From Neptuniibacter sp. (GTDB lineage: Bacteria; Pseudomonadota; Gammaproteobacteria; Pseudomonadales; Balneatricaceae), in NCBI GenBank assembly GCA_024686055.1, contig JAIBDV010000136.1, positions 1-7,528 of the forward strand: a stretch of DNA of 7,528 nt, in the 5' to 3' direction. Of the stretch, positions 5,818 through 7,528 are shown one piece after another; within the stretch, counting starts at the first letter, position 1, and the number at the start of each line of letters is the position of its first letter. A model generated the notes under the pieces. The model ran no database searches, was not told the DNA's origin, and saw nothing but the letters and a program-made list of their open reading frames with translations. The position numbers and the translations under genes were made by a program.

Positions 5818-6762
5818 TTAGAGCGGGCCAGCCGTGCCCGCTTTCATCTCGGCTTCCATCTGAGCCATTAACGCGGGCAAGTCCATATCCCGTAGCACCT
5901 TCACCATGCCCTGCGCCGCCATCGACAACGGGTAACGCCGTCGAGTCACGATACCCACCTGGCGGGTAATCTCGGGCTTATGCAATGCCCGGCAATGGGC
6001 CCCCAGCTCGGCCATCTGACGGATGCATAATGCCGGTACCGCACTGACGCCCAGCCCGGTTGCCACCATCCGGCCGATTGTCGCCAGCTGATGGGTTTCA
6101 AACTCCACCACCAGCGGTATACCCGCTTCTTCCAGCTGCTGCTCAATCCGCAGCCGAATACTGGAAGGCCGCTGCAGTGACATGAAATCACTGCACAGCA
6201 ACGCCTGCCAATCTACCTGCGACTGATCCAGTAGTGGGTGGCCCTCAGGCAGCACGGCCACCAGCTCGTCCTGAAACAGCGGCTCAAACAGCAAATCTTC
6301 CGACTCGGCAGGCTCAAAGCTGATCCCCAGCTCACAACGCCCCTGGCGCACCATATCGACGACGGCTTCGGCCAGTACATCGTGCACCGTCACGTTGATC
6401 TGTGGATAGCTCTCCCGATAGCGACAGATTGCCTGTGGCAGCTGATTCAAGGCAAACGAAGGCATCGCCGCCATGGCAATTTTGCCGCGCTTGAGAGCAA
6501 AACGGTTATGCACCTCCTCCAGGGCATTATCCCAGTCCGCCAGCAACCGCTCGGCAGAGGGCAGGAATGCCTTGCCCTCCGCCGTTAATGACAGCGTCCG
6601 GGTGGTCCGTGCCAGCAATTGCCCCCCCACCTCCTCTTCCAGATTTTTAATGGCAATACTGAGCGCCGGTTGCGACAGATGAATCGCCGCACAGGCTTCA
6701 GTGAAGCTCTGAGTTTTCGCTACGGCAACGAAGGCACGCAGCTGTTTAACGGTGATATTCAT
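5818..6762 (-). CDS. LysR-type transcriptional regulator (divergent from CoA transferase gene)
   Basis: The 314-residue product has an N-terminal winged helix-turn-helix (about 3-62) with KTQSFTEACAAIHLSQPALS and the linker start IKNLEEEVGGQLLARTTRTL. The effector domain begins near GKIAMAAMPSFALNQLPQAI (93-112). It includes the MVRQGRCELGISF segment (137-149) and MVATGLGVSAVPA (232-244), all usual for the family. Residues beyond about 300 form a short Met/Ala-rich tail. The ATG at 6762 gives the normal N terminus but has only a weak ribosome binding site, which would suit low expression. It diverges from a CoA transferase alpha-subunit gene with 134 bp between starts. This matches the Pseudomonas dhcR-dhcA arrangement, where a LysR-type protein activates dehydrocarnitine CoA transferase genes. 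That parallel is from memory and context, so no symbol is assigned. The effector may be a short-chain 3-keto acid. Confidence 0.92.
   Translation of the reverse strand: MNITVKQLRAFVAVAKTQSFTEACAAIHLSQPALSIAIKNLEEEVGGQLLARTTRTLSLTAEGKAFLPSAERLLADWDNALEEVHNRFALKRGKIAMAAMPSFALNQLPQAICRYRESYPQINVTVHDVLAEAVVDMVRQGRCELGISFEPAESEDLLFEPLFQDELVAVLPEGHPLLDQSQVDWQALLCSDFMSLQRPSSIRLRIEQQLEEAGIPLVVEFETHQLATIGRMVATGLGVSAVPALCIRQMAELGAHCRALHKPEITRQVGIVTRRRYPLSMAAQGMVKVLRDMDLPALMAQMEAEMKAGTAGPL
5822..5844 (+). terminator. Weak intrinsic terminator-like hairpin inside the end of the convergent LysR gene
   Basis: AGCGGGC (5822-5828) pairs perfectly with GCCCGCT (5836-5842) across a 7-base loop, and TTT runs from 5842 to 5844. 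Read on the plus strand this could end transcripts of the isochorismatase-family gene. It lies within the last codons of the minus-strand LysR gene, so the 21-bp gap need not hold a terminator. The T run is short and the minus-strand side has no T run, so it would act in one direction only, if at all. Confidence 0.4.
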
Positions 6763-6896
6763 TTAAAAACCAAATAAATTATTCAATTCTTTCAATTTGC
6801 TAAATATAAAGGGTTGTTAGAGACTTGGGAACATCACTTATTGAAGAACGCTCAGCGTTCGGTGAACCCTGTATATGAGCATGGAGGAGTGTTGCA
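6763..6896. promoter_or_regulatory. Divergent promoter and leader of the CoA transferase gene
   Basis: Positions 6763-6812 are strikingly AT-rich and hold the likely promoters. A possible plus-strand promoter is TTCAAT (6782-6787), a 17-base spacer and TATAAA (6805-6810). TTCAATT is directly repeated at 6782 and 6791, and ATTTGCTAAAT (6795-6805) is a short dyad around the -10. No clean T-N11-A palindrome was found. The transcribed leader would contain GAACGCTCAGCGTTC (6846-6860), a 6-bp stem with a 3-base loop, whose right arm can also pair with GAAC at 6864-6867. A strong ribosome binding site GGAGGAG (6883-6889) lies seven bases before the ATG. Confidence 0.45.
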
Positions 6897-7528
6897 ATGT
6901 CGGGTTTTGACAAAGTTGTAAATAGCTACGAAGAAGCGATGGCCGGGCTGGAAGACGGCATGACGGTTATCGCCGGTGGCTTTGGTCTCTGTGGTATTCC
7001 GGAGAACCTGATTGCTCAGATCAAGACGATGGGCACCAAAGAACTGACATTTGTCTCCAACAACTGTGGCGTGGATGGCTTCGGCCTGGGCGTGTTGCTG
7101 GTTGATCGCCAGGTCCGCAAGATGATCTCGTCCTATGTTGGCGAGAACGCCCTGTTCGAAAAGCAACTGTTAGCGGGCGAACTGGAAGTCGAACTGACTC
7201 CACAGGGCACCCTGGCAGAGAAAATGCGCGCAGGCGGTGCTGGCATTCCAGCGTTCTATACCGCAACCGGTTACGGCACCCCTGTGGGTGACGGCAAAGA
7301 GGTTCGCGAGTTCAACGGCCGCAATTACATCATGGAAGAGGCCATCACCGGTGACTTCGCCATTGTTAAAGGCTGGAAAGCGGATCGCTACGGTAACGTG
7401 GTTTACCGCGACACGGCTCAGAATTTTAACCCGATGGCCGCGACCGCAGGCAAAATCACAGTGGTGGAAGTGGAAGAGATTGTTGAGCCTGGCGAACTGG
7501 ACCCGGCCCACATCCACACCCCTGGTAT
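6897..7528 (+). CDS. Family I 3-oxoacid CoA transferase, alpha subunit (3' end outside window)
   Basis: The frame is open from the ATG at 6897 to the window edge: 210 complete codons of an expected roughly 230, so only the C terminus is missing. Residues 20-35, DGMTVIAGGFGLCGIP, fit the PROSITE CoA-transferase 1 signature exactly. SSYVGENALFEKQLLAGELE (78-97), TPQGTLAEKMRAGGAGIPAF (101-120) and NFNPMAATAG (176-185) are further family blocks. Such enzymes are cytoplasmic alpha/beta assemblies that move CoA from succinyl-CoA or acetyl-CoA to acetoacetate or related 3-keto acids. The catalytic glutamate is on the beta subunit, expected directly downstream beyond the window. Candidates are succinyl-CoA:3-ketoacid transferase (ScoA), acetoacetate transferase (AtoD) or dehydrocarnitine transferase (DhcA). 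The sequence does not separate these, though the divergent LysR gene fits the DhcA layout. Translation should be efficient given the GGAGGAG site. Confidence 0.93.
   Translation, partial: MSGFDKVVNSYEEAMAGLEDGMTVIAGGFGLCGIPENLIAQIKTMGTKELTFVSNNCGVDGFGLGVLLVDRQVRKMISSYVGENALFEKQLLAGELEVELTPQGTLAEKMRAGGAGIPAFYTATGYGTPVGDGKEVREFNGRNYIMEEAITGDFAIVKGWKADRYGNVVYRDTAQNFNPMAATAGKITVVEVEEIVEPGELDPAHIHTPG

Noticed and set aside
6852..7517. Minus-strand frames opposite the CoA transferase gene
   Set aside because: The plus strand encodes an exact CoA-transferase signature with a strong ribosome binding site, so these are shadow frames.

Overview
The window reads as chromosomal DNA of a free-living gammaproteobacterium with moderately high GC genes and AT-rich promoter gaps. 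Marine or soil relatives of Pseudomonas or the Oceanospirillales are the likeliest source. This rests on the protein families, the dense LysR-type regulators and the REP-like hairpin doublets. No marker gene fixes the genus. No phage, transposase, CRISPR, tRNA or rRNA is visible.

Layout. Positions 1-303 hold three 117-bp tandem units, each a 73-bp pair of REP-like hairpins plus a 44-bp linker. Next, on the minus strand, is a malate/L-lactate dehydrogenase-family (Ldh_2) NAD(P)H oxidoreductase (328-1335). A LysR-type regulator (1604-2494, +) diverges from it across a 268-bp gap carrying two T-N11-A dyads. A second LysR-type regulator (2491-3342, -) meets the first tail to tail, then diverges from a glutathione S-transferase-like gene (3466-4119, +). 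That gene meets tail to tail a secreted diheme cytochrome c (4116-5012, -). An isochorismatase-family cysteine hydrolase (5251-5796, +) follows, preceded by a perfect 8-2-8 palindrome. A third LysR-type regulator (5818-6762, -) diverges from the alpha subunit of a family I CoA transferase (6897 to the window end, 3' truncated).

How the genes relate. The dominant pattern is three regulator/enzyme divergent pairs: LysR with Ldh_2, LysR with GST, LysR with CoA transferase. These look like separate catabolic or stress switches rather than one operon, and each gene appears to be its own transcription unit. The CoA transferase pair resembles the Pseudomonas dhcR-dhcAB or short-chain ketoacid arrangement, in which the regulator controls activation of a 3-keto acid to its CoA ester.

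No clearly new multi-gene system was found. The points most worth checking are the paired REP hairpins whose stems differ by compensating changes, the diheme cytochrome with no methionine available for its first heme, the apparent Asn at a usually His active-site position in the Ldh_2 enzyme, and two convergent gene pairs that interlock on 4-bp palindromic stop codons.
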